Shown: piece by piece, positions 26,805-36,245 of the stretch | Layout: the number at the start of each line of letters is the position of its first letter | How positions within the stretch are numbered: position 1 is the stretch's first letter | Assembly (NCBI GenBank): GCA_017508245.1 | Contig: JAFVZI010000002.1 | Span: forward strand, 1 to 64,000 | Direction of reading: 5' to 3' | Length of the DNA stretch: 64,000 bases | Source of the DNA: Helicobacteraceae bacterium | Lineage (GTDB): Bacteria > Campylobacterota > Campylobacteria > Campylobacterales > Helicobacteraceae | Notes under the pieces: model-generated | What the model was told of the DNA's origin: nothing | The model's input: only the letters and a program-made list of their open reading frames with translations | Databases searched by the model: none | Program-made: the position numbers and the translations under genes

Positions 26805-27293
26805 ATGAGTGAAAAATTAAAAGAAATACTACAAAAGCAAGTTAAAAAAGAAGCAGAAAATAAACCAGAAAATATATTACAAGTTGTAGGATTTTTGATT
26901 GGCAATGAAGAATTTGCTGTTCCCATTTTAAATGTGCAAGAAATAGTAAAACCTATAGAATACACCAGAGTTCCGGGGACGCCTGATTATGTACTTGGAG
27001 TATTTAATTTGCGAGGCAATGTTTTTCCACTCATAGATTTAAGGATGAAGTTTGGACTACCTGCATTAAAGCCAAATAAAGATACTAGATATATCGTGAT
27101 TAGATATAATAATGAAGTTGCCGGATTTATAATTGATAAATTAACAGAAGCTACAAGAATCAACGAAACAGATATTGACCCTACACCGGAGACGCTACAC
27201 GAAGAAGCCAATTTAGTATATGGAGTAGGAAAACAAAAAGACAGATTGATCACTATCTTAAAAGTTGAATATTTACTAAAAAGGGCTTTTTAA
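26805..27293 (+). CDS. cheW: Chemotaxis coupling protein CheW
   Basis: Adaptor joining CheA to chemoreceptors in the polar array. The single CheW domain covers about residues 25-160: VVGFLIGNEEFAVPILNVQEI, then RVPGTPDYVLGVFNLRGNVF followed by PLIDLRMKFG. The N-terminal 25 residues are charged. Length 162 is typical. It forms an operon with cheAY, as in H. pylori (HP0392-HP0391). The 280 nt beyond it have no gene but contain an inverted repeat. Confidence 0.97.
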   Translation: MSEKLKEILQKQVKKEAENKPENILQVVGFLIGNEEFAVPILNVQEIVKPIEYTRVPGTPDYVLGVFNLRGNVFPLIDLRMKFGLPALKPNKDTRYIVIRYNNEVAGFIIDKLTEATRINETDIDPTPETLHEEANLVYGVGKQKDRLITILKVEYLLKRAF

Positions 27294-27452
27294 AGTTATA
27301 TGATTTGCATAAACAAAAGATTATAATTCTAATTTTGGAGGGGTTATTTAATATAATCTTACGAAAATGTTTATATATAGACTTAATCTATATCATCACA
27401 AAGTGCTACCATTACTCTTAAATTGGCTTCTTATGTATAAATTTATATAACT

Positions 27453-27477
27453 TGAAGTGTCTTATCGCAACACTTCA
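27453..27477. repeat. Inverted repeat between cheW and tal
   Basis: TGAAGTGT (27453-27460) pairs with ACACTTCA (27470-27477) around a 9-nt loop. It lies in the 280-nt gap between the converging genes cheW and tal, which otherwise holds no gene I can support. There is no T-run on either side, so it is not a standard intrinsic terminator. It could be part of a small RNA or a Rho-independent element with poor signal. Confidence 0.4.
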
Positions 27478-27573
27478 CCTTCGTCTTTCGACACCAGAAG
27501 TATAAAAGAAAATCATCAACTATTTGTTAAGATAATATTTTTTTAATATACATTCTTTACGAAGGTTAAATAT

Positions 27574-28524
27574 TTAACTTATATTTTTTAACATATCCTC
27601 AAAACTATTTTTAAATGCATTCAAGCCGTCGTTTAATAGCTCTTCACTCATAGATTCTAAGTCAAACTTAGATAAATAAGAATCTATATTATCATTTGGG
27701 GCTATCATTTTTGCACAGCTTTGCATAAAAGCCCGTATTGTATCCAGTGGTGCGGTATTTATACTATTTTTAAATAGCAAATTAGAAACATAATAATCTT
27801 TTGCAATAAAATCATCTTTTACCCCTGTAGAGGCAAACAATGCACGGATATTTGGATTATCAAAATTTTGTATAAGATTATAGCAATTAGTAGCATTATA
27901 GATTCCAAGTAGTGGATTTGAATCTTTTGTTTTATTTTTACTCTCTAGCAATCTATCAAATCTGGATACAAAAATACTAAGCACAACTTTTTTAGAATCC
28001 ACTCTATGATAGCCAATAGAATCCAAGGCTTTTTTGGTTTGAGTTTTTGAAAATAGCAATGTTGCATTGATGTTTATACCACTTTTATAAAGCTCACTCA
28101 TCACTTCAAATCCAGATTCTGTCGCAGGGACTTTTATCATCACATTTGGCATATTTACTTCTTTGAAAATCCTCTTTCCTTCATCGATACTTTTACCTGC
28201 ATCATCACACAACAAAGGGTCAATCTCAATACTTATAAAGCCATCATTATCATCTTTTTCCCAAAGCGGAAGCATAATTTTCGCTGCTTTTTTAATATCA
28301 TTAAATGCAAGATTCTCATAAATCTCTTTTGCACTTTTATCTCTTAATTTATTTTTATCTTTTTTATATGCATCACTTTTTAAAATCGCATTTGCAAATA
28401 TACTAGGATTACTCGTAGCTCCATAAATAATATTATTATCTAAAAGTTCTCTAAAAGTAGAATCTAAAAAATCTCGCTCTACGAAATCGCACCACAAACT
28501 AAAACCACTTGCTCTTAAACTCAT
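27574..28524 (-). CDS. tal: Transaldolase
   Basis: Non-oxidative pentose phosphate enzyme that transfers dihydroxyacetone units between sugar phosphates. The Schiff-base lysine is Lys131 in NVMIKVPAT. The N-terminal GATSNPSIF motif (about residues 35-43) and the late ALFASTGVKD are family hallmarks. The 316-residue length puts it in the longer, TalB-like group seen in Helicobacter. It is followed upstream by serB with a 10-nt gap, so the two are probably co-transcribed. Confidence 0.94.
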   Translation of the reverse strand: MSLRASGFSLWCDFVERDFLDSTFRELLDNNIIYGATSNPSIFANAILKSDAYKKDKNKLRDKSAKEIYENLAFNDIKKAAKIMLPLWEKDDNDGFISIEIDPLLCDDAGKSIDEGKRIFKEVNMPNVMIKVPATESGFEVMSELYKSGININATLLFSKTQTKKALDSIGYHRVDSKKVVLSIFVSRFDRLLESKNKTKDSNPLLGIYNATNCYNLIQNFDNPNIRALFASTGVKDDFIAKDYYVSNLLFKNSINTAPLDTIRAFMQSCAKMIAPNDNIDSYLSKFDLESMSEELLNDGLNAFKNSFEDMLKNIS

Positions 28525-28534
28525 ATTTTTCCTT

Positions 28535-29155
28535 TTAAATAAATTTTATAATCTCTCTTAAATCTTTAGTATCTATGATGATGTTTGCTTCTTTTTTTAG
28601 TACTTCTTTTGCACAAAACGCAACTCTCTTACTAGCGTATCTAAACATAGATAAATCATTTGCACCATCGCCGACTACCATAGTATCATCAATATTTATC
28701 CCAAGCAATCTCTGTAAAGTTAAAAGCATTTTACCTTTAGAATCCCCAAACATCATTTCTCCACCAACTTCACCGCTTAAGATTCCATCATTTACACAAA
28801 GGGTATTGCTAAAATCCGCATCAAGCTCCAAAATTTCCCTAAAATGAGCTGTAGCAAGTTTAAATCCACCGCTAAAACACACCACTTTATATCCTCTATT
28901 TTTAAGTTCTTTTATAATATCTTTTGCACCATTTACAAGTGGTAAGTTCTCACAAACTTTAATTGCCAAACTCTCTTTCATGCCATTTAATAGTCTTACT
29001 CTTTCTTTCAAACTAAAATAGAAATCTTTTTTACCTTCCATCGCATTTTTGGTAATATCTTGCACCTCTTTAAATACGCCATAAGCTTTTGCAAGCTCAT
29101 CTATCGTCTCGCCGTCCATCAAAGTAGAATCAAAATCAAAAACTGCTAACTTCAC
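28535..29155 (-). CDS. serB: Phosphoserine phosphatase
   Basis: HAD-family phosphatase completing serine biosynthesis. Motif I is DFDSTLMDGE (nucleophile Asp7, acid Asp9), motif II is the CFSGG serine loop, and motifs III/IV are seen in VVGDGANDLSMF. At 206 residues it is a minimal SerB without the ACT domains found in E. coli. It lies between tal and tilS with short gaps (10 and 9 nt), in one minus-strand run. Confidence 0.95.
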   Translation of the reverse strand: MKLAVFDFDSTLMDGETIDELAKAYGVFKEVQDITKNAMEGKKDFYFSLKERVRLLNGMKESLAIKVCENLPLVNGAKDIIKELKNRGYKVVCFSGGFKLATAHFREILELDADFSNTLCVNDGILSGEVGGEMMFGDSKGKMLLTLQRLLGINIDDTMVVGDGANDLSMFRYASKRVAFCAKEVLKKEANIIIDTKDLREIIKFI

Positions 29156-29164
29156 AAAATCCCC

Positions 29165-30172
29165 TCATAAAATCTTTTCTATCAAAGGTCGAATCTTTGG
29201 TGGAATCCTTTTTATCCTAAAAGATTCCCTAATCTTTTTTGAGTGTTTATATCTTATATCATTTTTTGCAACATAAATATCACAAGAATTGCCATCAATG
29301 ACAATTTTTGATGCAATAATGCAAGAATAATTACTCTTTAAAATCTCATCTCGCTGTTTGCTTGATATTACATAGCCAAGCTTTTTTGCACAAATATCAA
29401 TATTGTGTAAATTTATATGATTGTCCTTTTTTGCAAAAAAATACACTTTATCATTCAAATTCAAAATATCACAATCCCCATATAGAATCCTATGTTCATT
29501 TTTTAGTAAATTTAGTGATTTTTTTATGCCATTTTCATATTTTTCTATCAATTTATTTGAGAAATTTTTACGAAAATAATTTCTCAAATATGTTTCATTA
29601 TTATTGCTTTCATCAATAAAATATTTGATATTATTTGTATGCAAAAACTCCAGAATCTGCTTTTTTGAAGTATTAAAAAATGGGCGAATAATATTAAAAT
29701 TATCTAGCTTTGTAATCGCATCAAAACCAAGTAAAGAATTCAATGCACAGCCTTTTGTAAATTGCATCAAAAACCACTCTAGCCTATCGTTTAGATGATT
29801 TGCCAGTATTAGATTTTTATAATTATGCAACTTTATGATATTCTTAAAGAAATCCATCCTAAAAGTTCTAGCATTTGCTTCAAAATTACTATCAAACCTC
29901 GGAGATACTATATCAAAAATCTTTTTATTATATTTTTTTGCTAGGCTTCTTGCATATGCCATTTCAAGTTTAGAATCTTCTCTTATTTTATAATCTATAA
30001 TTGCAATATCAAAGTCAATTCCAATACTTAACAAAACGTAAAATAGACAAGTAGAATCTACTTGGGCACTAAAACCAAGTAGATTTTTAGCAGATTCTAA
30101 ACAGGAAATACCTTCTAAATCAAAGTTTTCTAATTGCTTTACCAAATAAATATCCATCTTTGAGACTATCAA
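29165..30172 (-). CDS. tilS: tRNA(Ile)-lysidine synthase (altered PP-loop)
   Basis: Adds lysine to C34 of the CAU-anticodon tRNA so that it reads AUA as isoleucine. The N-type ATP pyrophosphatase domain is at about residues 25-220, with conserved later motifs LANHLNDRLEWFLMQFTKGC and IIRPFF. The PP-loop reads SAQVDS (35-40) instead of the usual SGGxDS. The 335-residue length suits Campylobacterota TilS. The start overlaps the rimO end by 53 nt; an internal ATG at 30157 would reduce this. AUA codons are common in this window (many ata triplets in CDS), so the enzyme is expected to be needed. Confidence 0.85.
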   Translation of the reverse strand: MIVSKMDIYLVKQLENFDLEGISCLESAKNLLGFSAQVDSTCLFYVLLSIGIDFDIAIIDYKIREDSKLEMAYARSLAKKYNKKIFDIVSPRFDSNFEANARTFRMDFFKNIIKLHNYKNLILANHLNDRLEWFLMQFTKGCALNSLLGFDAITKLDNFNIIRPFFNTSKKQILEFLHTNNIKYFIDESNNNETYLRNYFRKNFSNKLIEKYENGIKKSLNLLKNEHRILYGDCDILNLNDKVYFFAKKDNHINLHNIDICAKKLGYVISSKQRDEILKSNYSCIIASKIVIDGNSCDIYVAKNDIRYKHSKKIRESFRIKRIPPKIRPLIEKIL

Positions 30173-31442
30173 CTTCTATTTCATAATAACCTGCTTGAAG
30201 TGGCGAATTTGTAAGATTCTCATTTATCAATATCTCACCATCAATTTCTCTATCCCATTTTATATCTCTAGCAGAAAATAAAAACTCGCTTTCTTTTGAG
30301 ATTCCATCTATGATTGCATAAAATTCCTTGCCAACATAACCTTCAAATTGCTTTTTTTGCTGTGCTTTGATGATTTTACTTATAGCACTTATACGTTTAT
30401 TTGTAGTTTTTGAATCGACTTTATTTTCCATATTATAGGCTTTTGTGCCTTCTTCACTCGAAAATGCAAATACATTAATCCTGTCAAATACAAAATCACT
30501 AACAAATTCACAAAGTTCTTCAAAATCCCTCTGGCTCTCACCGGGATGCCCTAAAAGCAAAGTCGTGCGAATAAAGCTGTCTTTTATACTTCGCATTTTT
30601 TCTAGTAATTTTATATGTTCTTTTTTATTTACTCCTCGCTTCATAAGCTTAAGCATAGAATCTGAGATATGTTGAAGTGGCATATCAAAATAATTTTGAA
30701 AGATTCTAGATTCTGCTATCTTGTCTATCAACTCAAATGAAATGCTAGATGGATACAGATATAAGATTCTAGCACTTCTAACGCCCTCAATCTTTTCTAC
30801 CTCATTAATAAGCTCAATTAAGGCGTCTTTTTTACCAAAATCACGCATATAAGAACTAGAATCTTGTGCGATAAAACTAAAATCTTGATAACCTTTTTTT
30901 CTTAGATTCTCTATTTCTCTTATACAAGATTCTATGCTTCGTGAGTGAAGCTTGCCTTTAAACAATGGGATAGCACAAAAACTGCATTTTTGATTGCAAC
31001 CCTCACTAAGTTTGATATAACATTGAATATTAGAGCCTGTTATCACTCTAGCTTCATTATCTATCAAGAAAGTGGAATGACTTTTTATAATTTTATTTTT
31101 TTTAGAGAGATTATCAATCATCTCATCAATTTTATTATAATCCCCTACACCCGTTATTATATCTATCTCTTTTATTTCATTTTTTAATTCATCTGCATAT
31201 CTCTGACTTAAACAGCCACTCACCACTAAAATGCTATCTTTTGACTTTAGCTTTGCTACTTCTAAAATCTTGCTTATGCTTTCTTGTTTTGCGCTTTGTA
31301 TAAATCCACAAGTGTTTATTATGACCACCCCTGCATTGCTTGGAGAATCTACTAGCTTGTATTCACTAAGTTTGCCTAGCATAACTTCACTATCGACTAG
31401 ATTCTTGTTGCACCCAAGCGAAATCAAACAAAGCGTTTTCAT
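30120..31442 (-). CDS. rimO: Ribosomal protein S12 methylthiotransferase RimO
   Basis: Radical-SAM enzyme that methylthiolates a conserved aspartate of ribosomal protein S12. The N-terminal UPF0004 domain begins CLISLGCNKNLVDSE, with three Fe-S cysteines including NTCGFI and SGCLSQRY. The radical SAM cluster motif is CNQKCSFCAIP. A TRAM-like domain follows from about residue 375. Length 440 matches RimO, and the CNKNLVDSE block separates it from MiaB. It is 5 nt after lon and overlaps tilS. Confidence 0.95.
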   Translation of the reverse strand: MKTLCLISLGCNKNLVDSEVMLGKLSEYKLVDSPSNAGVVIINTCGFIQSAKQESISKILEVAKLKSKDSILVVSGCLSQRYADELKNEIKEIDIITGVGDYNKIDEMIDNLSKKNKIIKSHSTFLIDNEARVITGSNIQCYIKLSEGCNQKCSFCAIPLFKGKLHSRSIESCIREIENLRKKGYQDFSFIAQDSSSYMRDFGKKDALIELINEVEKIEGVRSARILYLYPSSISFELIDKIAESRIFQNYFDMPLQHISDSMLKLMKRGVNKKEHIKLLEKMRSIKDSFIRTTLLLGHPGESQRDFEELCEFVSDFVFDRINVFAFSSEEGTKAYNMENKVDSKTTNKRISAISKIIKAQQKKQFEGYVGKEFYAIIDGISKESEFLFSARDIKWDREIDGEILINENLTNSPLQAGYYEIEVDSLKDGYLFGKAIRKL

Positions 31443-31447
31443 CGGTC

Positions 31448-33793
31448 TTACTTTACCAATGCTTTATCTAATACTTCCTCAATCCTGCTAACTGGAAAAA
31501 TCTTTAATTGCTCCAATACCTCATCTGGAATCTCATCTAAATCTCTTTTATAATTCTTATCTGGTATTAGCACACTTTGCATTCCAGCCTTGTAAGCTGC
31601 AATAAGCTTCTCTTTTAGTCCGCCAATAGGCAAAATATCGCCTGTTAGAGTAAGTTCACCAGTCATTGCAATTTTTGAATTTACCTTTTTATCCAAAAAT
31701 ACAGAAGCGATAGCAAGAGCAAGAGCAATCCCTGCACTAGGTCCATCTTTTGGAGTAGCACCCTCCGGCACGTGGATATGGATATTGTATTTATTATAGA
31801 TTTGCTCCTTTGATTTGCTTTTTTTATCAAGCAATGATTTATTCACAGACAAAGCAATCTTTGCAGATTCTTTCATAACATCACCAAGATTCCCTGTTAG
31901 CTCTAAAATGCCTTTGCCAACAATCTTTATTGCCTCAATCTTTAAGACATCCCCACCTACACTAGTCCAAGCCAAACCATTTACAACACCAACTTTATCA
32001 ACACCCTTTGTGCTTTCAATCTCAAATACGATTTTATCTAGGTAGTTTTTGAGATTATGCATTGTAATGCTTACTTTTTTATTATTATCTTCTAGAATCT
32101 GCTTTGCACTTTTTCTCATAATTTGCGCTATTTTTTCCCTCAATTTTCGCACACCCGCTTCTCTGGTATATTTTTCAATGATTTCTTTTAGTGCATTTGT
32201 ATTGATACTAAATTCTGTATTTACAATGCCGTGTTTTTTTAATTCTTGAGGAATGAGATATTTTTTTGCAATCTCTAGTTTTTCTTGTGGTGTATAACTA
32301 TAAAGCTCAATAAACTCCATTCTATCTCTAAGTGGAGCTGGAATCTGCGATATATCATTTGCTGTAGCAATAAAAATAATCTGCGATAAATTAATATTAA
32401 AATTAGCATAATAATCTCTAAATGCCACATTTTGCTCTGGATCTAATATTTCTAATAATACAGAAGTTGGATCGCCACGATAGCTTTTTCCAACCTTATC
32501 AATCTCATCTAAAACGACAACTGGATTCATTTCTTTTGCATCAATCAATCCTTGTACGATTCGTCCCGGCATAGCACCTAAATAAGTTCTTCTATGTCCT
32601 CGAAGCTCATTTACATCTTCTAAACCACCGAGTGCAATTCTTACAAGAGAACGTTTCAATGCCTTTGCTATAGAATTTGCAAGCGAAGTCTTACCAACTC
32701 CGGGTGGTCCATAAAAACAAAGAATAGTTCCTCTGCTTTGGATGCTTTCTTTCCCTCTAAGTGAGAGAAGTTCTTTTACTGCAAAATATTCACAGATTCT
32801 CTCTTTTGGCTTAGTCAAAGAATAATGGTCAGAATCTAGTTGCTTGCTAACTGCACTAATAGACATTTTTTTGGTAGAAAACTTACCAAATGGAATCTCT
32901 AACATCCATTCAATATAATTTTGTATCATACTAGATTCTGAGCTATCCTGATGCATTCTAGACAATCTATCGATTTGCTTTTTTATCTCTTTATATCCAT
33001 CAAAATCAATATGCGGCTTGATGGATTCTAGCTTTTTGTAATAGCCTTCTATTTCTTCATTTTTTTGGTTATCGATCCCTAGCTCTTTTTGAATCTGCTT
33101 CAACTGCTCTTTTAAATAAAAATCTCTATTGATTTTTTCAACTTTGTTATTGACTTTTGTTTTGATCTCTTTTTGAAGTTTTAGTGCTTCTATCTCTTCA
33201 TCAATATAACTTATAAGCAAAATCAATCTATCGATAATATTACTGCTTGCATAGATATTATAAATCTTATTTTTTGAGATTCTAAGTGTGGAGAGTAGCG
33301 TATCTACTATCCTATTTGGCTCATAAGATTCTATTGTCTTTAATAAATCATTTGGAAAATATGGCAATAATTTTGACATAACATCGATTCGCTCATTTAA
33401 TAAAGCCAAAGTAGCATTTAGCTTTATTGGGTCATATGGGTCTGGTATGATTAGGTCAATAGTCCCCGTCAATGGACTTTCACTATCAATGCTAAGTATT
33501 TTTGCTCTTGAGACACCTTGAAATAGAAACTTTATCTTTCCATTTGGAAGAGATACTTTTCTCATAATATTGCCCACTACGCCAACATCATAAAAATCAT
33601 TTTGTTCATCGCTTTCAATATCAATGTCTTTTGAAGTCGTGATAAAAATGATATTGTTTTCTTCTTGTGCTTTTGATAGAGCATTTATACTCGCTTCATC
33701 ATTTATAAATATTGGAGTAATTGTAGATGGATATATAAACGTATTTTCATCAATTAATATTGGCAAGTTTGTTGGAAATTTCATATTATTCAA
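31448..33793 (-). CDS. lon: ATP-dependent protease Lon
   Basis: Hexameric AAA+ serine protease that degrades damaged and regulatory proteins. The N-terminal substrate domain (PTNLPILIDENTFIYP) is followed by Walker A GPPGVGKTSLANSIA, Walker B VVLDEIDKVG, and the protease domain with catalytic Ser in PKDGPSAGIALALA and a Lys about 43 residues later. Length 781 fits. The start at 33793 has a second ATG three codons in. It lies next to bamD, the same pairing as HP1379-HP1378. Confidence 0.97.
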   Translation of the reverse strand: MNNMKFPTNLPILIDENTFIYPSTITPIFINDEASINALSKAQEENNIIFITTSKDIDIESDEQNDFYDVGVVGNIMRKVSLPNGKIKFLFQGVSRAKILSIDSESPLTGTIDLIIPDPYDPIKLNATLALLNERIDVMSKLLPYFPNDLLKTIESYEPNRIVDTLLSTLRISKNKIYNIYASSNIIDRLILLISYIDEEIEALKLQKEIKTKVNNKVEKINRDFYLKEQLKQIQKELGIDNQKNEEIEGYYKKLESIKPHIDFDGYKEIKKQIDRLSRMHQDSSESSMIQNYIEWMLEIPFGKFSTKKMSISAVSKQLDSDHYSLTKPKERICEYFAVKELLSLRGKESIQSRGTILCFYGPPGVGKTSLANSIAKALKRSLVRIALGGLEDVNELRGHRRTYLGAMPGRIVQGLIDAKEMNPVVVLDEIDKVGKSYRGDPTSVLLEILDPEQNVAFRDYYANFNINLSQIIFIATANDISQIPAPLRDRMEFIELYSYTPQEKLEIAKKYLIPQELKKHGIVNTEFSINTNALKEIIEKYTREAGVRKLREKIAQIMRKSAKQILEDNNKKVSITMHNLKNYLDKIVFEIESTKGVDKVGVVNGLAWTSVGGDVLKIEAIKIVGKGILELTGNLGDVMKESAKIALSVNKSLLDKKSKSKEQIYNKYNIHIHVPEGATPKDGPSAGIALALAIASVFLDKKVNSKIAMTGELTLTGDILPIGGLKEKLIAAYKAGMQSVLIPDKNYKRDLDEIPDEVLEQLKIFPVSRIEEVLDKALVK

Positions 33794-33816
33794 GTTAATA
33801 TCCTTTTGTTTTTTTA

Positions 33817-34455
33817 TTACCAGCTAAATATTTTGACATACCAAGGAACATAAGAAGGAATAAATTCTATATCTTGTACGCCTAATTCACTATTATATTC
33901 TTTATATTTTTCTTTTGCTTCTTCTTTGTCTTTTATATTGTAGATTCTAATTATTTCATTATTCATTTCTAGTTTTGAGAGTTTAAAGCTTGTCAATATA
34001 TGGCTTATATATGGTATGTATTTATTATTTTGATTAAGAATTACAAAATGATTAATATCTCCAATATTCTCATCTATAAAACCTTGGTCTTTACTATAAT
34101 TGCTAAATGCATAAAAATTAGTCTCTATCCCTAGCAATGAGATATAATCGACATTATTTGCGTTACTAAAACGAGTCTTATATTCATTTACAAAAAAGCC
34201 AGCAAGTAGATGTTCTTTATTGTCAATATGAGCTTTTATGAGCATAAGCAATGCCTCACCAAGCAAAGGTGAAGCTGAATGCTCACTTGATAATGAATTA
34301 TAATAACTATCGGCTTGTTCTAAGTTTCCTTCGCTTACTGCAACAATCAATCTTTCATACCAAAATGATGCCGGTTTATTAAACCCTTCATTTGCATTTT
34401 TACTGCAAGCAGAAAAAAATACTGCAAATATGATACTAAATAAAATAGGTTTCAT
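33817..34455 (-). CDS. bamD: Outer-membrane assembly lipoprotein BamD
   Basis: Lipoprotein of the BAM complex that inserts beta-barrel proteins. The signal peptide ends in the lipobox FFSAC (Cys17). The rest is helical TPR-type sequence (YNSLSSEHSASPLLGEALLMLIKAHI). At 212 residues it is shorter than E. coli BamD (245) but equals the Helicobacter form. The family call rests on the YfiO-like TPR pattern plus its position beside lon, as in H. pylori HP1378 (once called ComL). Confidence 0.85.
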   Translation of the reverse strand: MKPILFSIIFAVFFSACSKNANEGFNKPASFWYERLIVAVSEGNLEQADSYYNSLSSEHSASPLLGEALLMLIKAHIDNKEHLLAGFFVNEYKTRFSNANNVDYISLLGIETNFYAFSNYSKDQGFIDENIGDINHFVILNQNNKYIPYISHILTSFKLSKLEMNNEIIRIYNIKDKEEAKEKYKEYNSELGVQDIEFIPSYVPWYVKIFSW

Positions 34456-34464
34456 AAATCTCCA

Positions 34465-35601
34465 TCAATTTGTATTTGCAACCATATCAAAGAAATCTTT
34501 AAATACTTTGCTTGCTTCTCTTGGACCTGGGCTTGCCTCCGGGTGATGTTGCATTGATATAATCGGAGAATCTTTATATTTCAATCCCTCTATCGTGCCA
34601 TCAAATAGATTTTTATGCGTGATTGTGGCTATTTCTTCTATAGATTCTGGTAATGAGTAAATGTGATTTTGTGATGTTATTTCTATCTGTTTTGTTTGCA
34701 TATTTTTTACAGGATGATTTGCTCCGTGATGTCCAAATGGCAATTTGTATGTTTCATATCCACAAGCAAGTCCAAGAAGCTGATGACCTAGGCAAATTCC
34801 TAGCATCGGAATCTTTGCTTTTATCAACTTTGATATTTCTTTGATTTCTTTTTTTAGTATTTTTGGGTCACCCGGGCCATTTGATAAAAATACTCCACCA
34901 ATTTCCTTATTATTAAATCTCTTGATGAGATTATCTGCATCAAAATTATGCCCGATTACTTCACATTCTAGCCCTACGCTACTAAGCTCATTTAAAATAT
35001 TTTGCTTTATACCAAAATCTATTGCAATTATTTTCTTTTTAAAATTTGGCTCTCCATAAGTAAAATTGCTAAACTCAAATATGCTTTTATTGTGGATTTT
35101 TGATTTTTTTGAACTAATATTTGCAATATAGTCAATTTCATTGATTTTTGGAGATTGTTCTAAAATACTTTTTAGCTTATCTATATCAAAAATTTCATCA
35201 GAAATGACTGCATTCAATGCACCGCATTCACGCAAAGTTTTTGTCAAAAGTCTTGTATTAATGTTTGAAATTCCGATGACATTGTGTTTTTTAAGATATT
35301 GTCCTAGAGATTCTTTTGCCCTAAAATTCGAGTAAAAATCATTGTAGTTTCTTATAATTATCGCACTTGTATGAGGTGTATTTGATAAAGATTCTATGTC
35401 ATCATCATTTACACCAACAATGCCAATTTCTGGCATACAAAATACTATAAATTGCCCTGCATAACTTGGGTCTGTTAGAATTTCTTGATAACCAGTAAGT
35501 GAAGTGTTAAATATCATTTCACCAACTTTAGTTCCACTTGCACCAAAGCTAAGTGCCTCAAAAGTCATTCCATTTTCTAAATATAAAATTGCTTTTTTCA
35601 T
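34465..35601 (-). CDS. carA: Carbamoyl-phosphate synthase small subunit
   Basis: Glutamine amidotransferase subunit that supplies ammonia for carbamoyl phosphate, the precursor of pyrimidines and arginine. The N-terminal CarA domain has FNTSLTGYQEILTDPSYAGQ. The class I glutaminase domain has the nucleophile Cys in MLGICLGHQLLGLA and the His/Glu pair in MQHHPEASPGP. Length 378 is standard. carB is not adjacent. The DUF507 gene lies 31 nt upstream on the same strand, as in H. pylori (HP1236-HP1237). Confidence 0.97.
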   Translation of the reverse strand: MKKAILYLENGMTFEALSFGASGTKVGEMIFNTSLTGYQEILTDPSYAGQFIVFCMPEIGIVGVNDDDIESLSNTPHTSAIIIRNYNDFYSNFRAKESLGQYLKKHNVIGISNINTRLLTKTLRECGALNAVISDEIFDIDKLKSILEQSPKINEIDYIANISSKKSKIHNKSIFEFSNFTYGEPNFKKKIIAIDFGIKQNILNELSSVGLECEVIGHNFDADNLIKRFNNKEIGGVFLSNGPGDPKILKKEIKEISKLIKAKIPMLGICLGHQLLGLACGYETYKLPFGHHGANHPVKNMQTKQIEITSQNHIYSLPESIEEIATITHKNLFDGTIEGLKYKDSPIISMQHHPEASPGPREASKVFKDFFDMVANTN

Positions 35602-35632
35602 TCACACAATCCTTATAAAAGCACTTTATAAA

Positions 35633-36184
35633 TCATAAAAATCCTTGCTTTTTTAGCTCTTCTTCATACATTTTCTCAAACACTAAATCATATTCTTCTG
35701 TGCCAACTAGAAGCTTCTTTTTATAATTTTTAATTCTTTCTATAACATTTTCTTCTATATCTCTATATGATTTAGCATAGGTATTTATTGATTTAAATAT
35801 AAGATTTTTAATCATCATTTCAGATACGCTAAAATTAATAATACTTGTATCAATAAGCTCGTCCATTATCTTGTGTGATAAATTGCTATATCTATCATCC
35901 CAAGACAAGATAAAAGATTCATCATCGGCAAATTTTTTCTTAACCATAGAAAAAAACCTTCTATCATCTACACCATTACTCTCTATCATATCTATATTTT
36001 CATCAACAAAATGCTTAGCTCTTTCTTCAATAGCCAACTCTTTATTGATATTATCCTCCAAATATTTACTTGCTACTTTAACAATATCTTTGTCATTTGT
36101 TAGAATCTCAACATAATTAGCATTTACCAAGTCTCGTGCAATTTTATCAGCGATATATCGTATGTGTGATACTTTTAACCTCAT
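35633..36184 (-). CDS. DUF507 family protein
   Basis: A conserved, highly charged helical protein of 183 residues with two tandem DUF507-like halves, starting MRLKVSHIRYIADKIARDLV. The family occurs widely in Campylobacterota and Aquificae, and its function is unknown. It is next to carA, as in H. pylori (HP1236), which may only mean co-transcription. The ATG at 36184 is chosen. A TTG two codons upstream is possible, since AGAGAG lies close to either. Confidence 0.8.
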   Translation of the reverse strand: MRLKVSHIRYIADKIARDLVNANYVEILTNDKDIVKVASKYLEDNINKELAIEERAKHFVDENIDMIESNGVDDRRFFSMVKKKFADDESFILSWDDRYSNLSHKIMDELIDTSIINFSVSEMMIKNLIFKSINTYAKSYRDIEENVIERIKNYKKKLLVGTEEYDLVFEKMYEEELKKQGFL

Positions 36185-36245
36185 AATCAAATGCTCTCTT
36201 AATCAAATATTTGTTGTGAAATTGTAGCAATAGTTTTATAAAACT

